A stretch of 64,000 nucleotides of DNA. Source: Spirosoma spitsbergense DSM 19989 (GTDB taxonomy: Bacteria > Bacteroidota > Bacteroidia > Cytophagales > Spirosomataceae). The notes under the pieces were generated by a model that was not told the DNA's origin, did not search any database, and was given only the letters and a program-made list of their open reading frames with translations. The stretch lies in the NCBI RefSeq assembly GCF_000374085.1, contig NZ_KB893559.1, positions 112,984-176,983 of the forward strand. The letters are read 5' to 3'. Numbering within the stretch: the stretch's first letter is position 1; every line of letters starts with the position of its first letter. Below, in pieces: positions 63,780 through 64,000 of the stretch. Made by a program: the position numbers and the translations under genes.

Positions 63780-63986
63780 ATGACCAGAGAAGAATTACAT
63801 GCCCTCGTTGATGCCCGGTATGATGAGTTTCAAGCTTTGCAACAACAACCTAATTTCCTGGCCTACGAAGAGAAATTTGCCCATATCATGACCGATCTGG
63901 GTAAAGATATATTGCAGACCTCAATGGGGCCAACCCCGGTGAACCCCCGAAAAAAAATACTACACAAACCCGATTCGGAAAAATAG
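63780..63986 (+). CDS. Small hypothetical protein, possibly transposase-associated
   Basis: 68 residues, MTREELHALVDARYDEFQAL... to the stop at 63986, mostly helical and charged, ending PRKKILHKPDSEK. The pattern (helical, 'LG.DILQTSMGPTP...RKK' near the end) recalls N-terminal leader pieces of some Bacteroidota transposases, as far as memory goes. The window ends 14 bases later, so what follows cannot be judged. It may equally be a stand-alone small protein. Confidence 0.5.
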   Translation: MTREELHALVDARYDEFQALQQQPNFLAYEEKFAHIMTDLGKDILQTSMGPTPVNPRKKILHKPDSEK

Positions 63987-64000
63987 ATATTGCACATAAT

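Overview
The window looks like chromosome from a gliding-type Bacteroidota of the order Cytophagales, most likely Spirosoma or a close relative. The evidence is a GldE homologue, the type IX secretion (T9SS) pair PorU and PorV, proteases ending in T9SS sorting domains, DUF3667 and DUF3500 proteins, ExbB/ExbD, and several TAnnTTTG -7 boxes of the Bacteroidota type. No rRNA, tRNA, CRISPR array or intact insertion sequence was seen.

Layout. 1-2.8 kb: end of mutY, then ssb and gldE, a synteny common in Bacteroidota. 2.9-14 kb: a membrane protein, a DUF3500 protein, and three secreted subtilases, two of them a minus-strand tandem with T9SS tails. 14.2-20.7 kb: purB, an envelope protein with a charged coiled-coil region, an M20 dipeptidase, plsY and an M16 homologue lacking its zinc motif. 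20.8-26.2 kb: porV, porU and a SprT-like protein, the T9SS attachment machinery for the proteases. 26.3-32.7 kb: a Met-rich small lipoprotein, a GtrA protein, and nuoK-nuoL-nuoM-nuoN, the membrane arm of Complex I, cut off from the rest of the nuo operon.

32.8-38.8 kb is the most unusual part. A sulfatase gene broken by a -1 frameshift at a G tract carries two palindromic insertions. It is followed by a tiny ORF and by a sulfatase/alpha-L-rhamnosidase (GH78-like) fusion. This cassette is bounded on one side by the real nuoL-nuoK 5' region and on the other by a decayed, directly repeated copy of the same sequence, as if it had split the nuo operon by a duplication or recombination event.

39-57.3 kb: a Kelch lipoprotein, a DEDDh exonuclease, a Rieske-FAD reductase, ExbBD, AlkB with an MDR reductase, an aquaglyceroporin and glycerol kinase, a sugar-lactone oxidase, an MscS channel, an S10 peptidase, an acetamidase-like protein, an SDR, and a 37-residue membrane microprotein abutting a lipid kinase. 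57.3-64 kb is eroded: a 1.1 kb AT-rich gap with a probable decayed gene, a POT transporter, a Kelch relic, a lipoprotein split by an in-frame TAG, a DUF3667 protein, an acyltransferase and an unresolved small ORF.

A recurring oddity is that gaps between co-oriented genes often hold inverted repeats built from a short reiterated word (ATAAACC, GTAAGTC, AATGTACAATGG, GAGTGAGCGAGTGC). A single arm of one such word forms part of the PorU signal peptide coding sequence.
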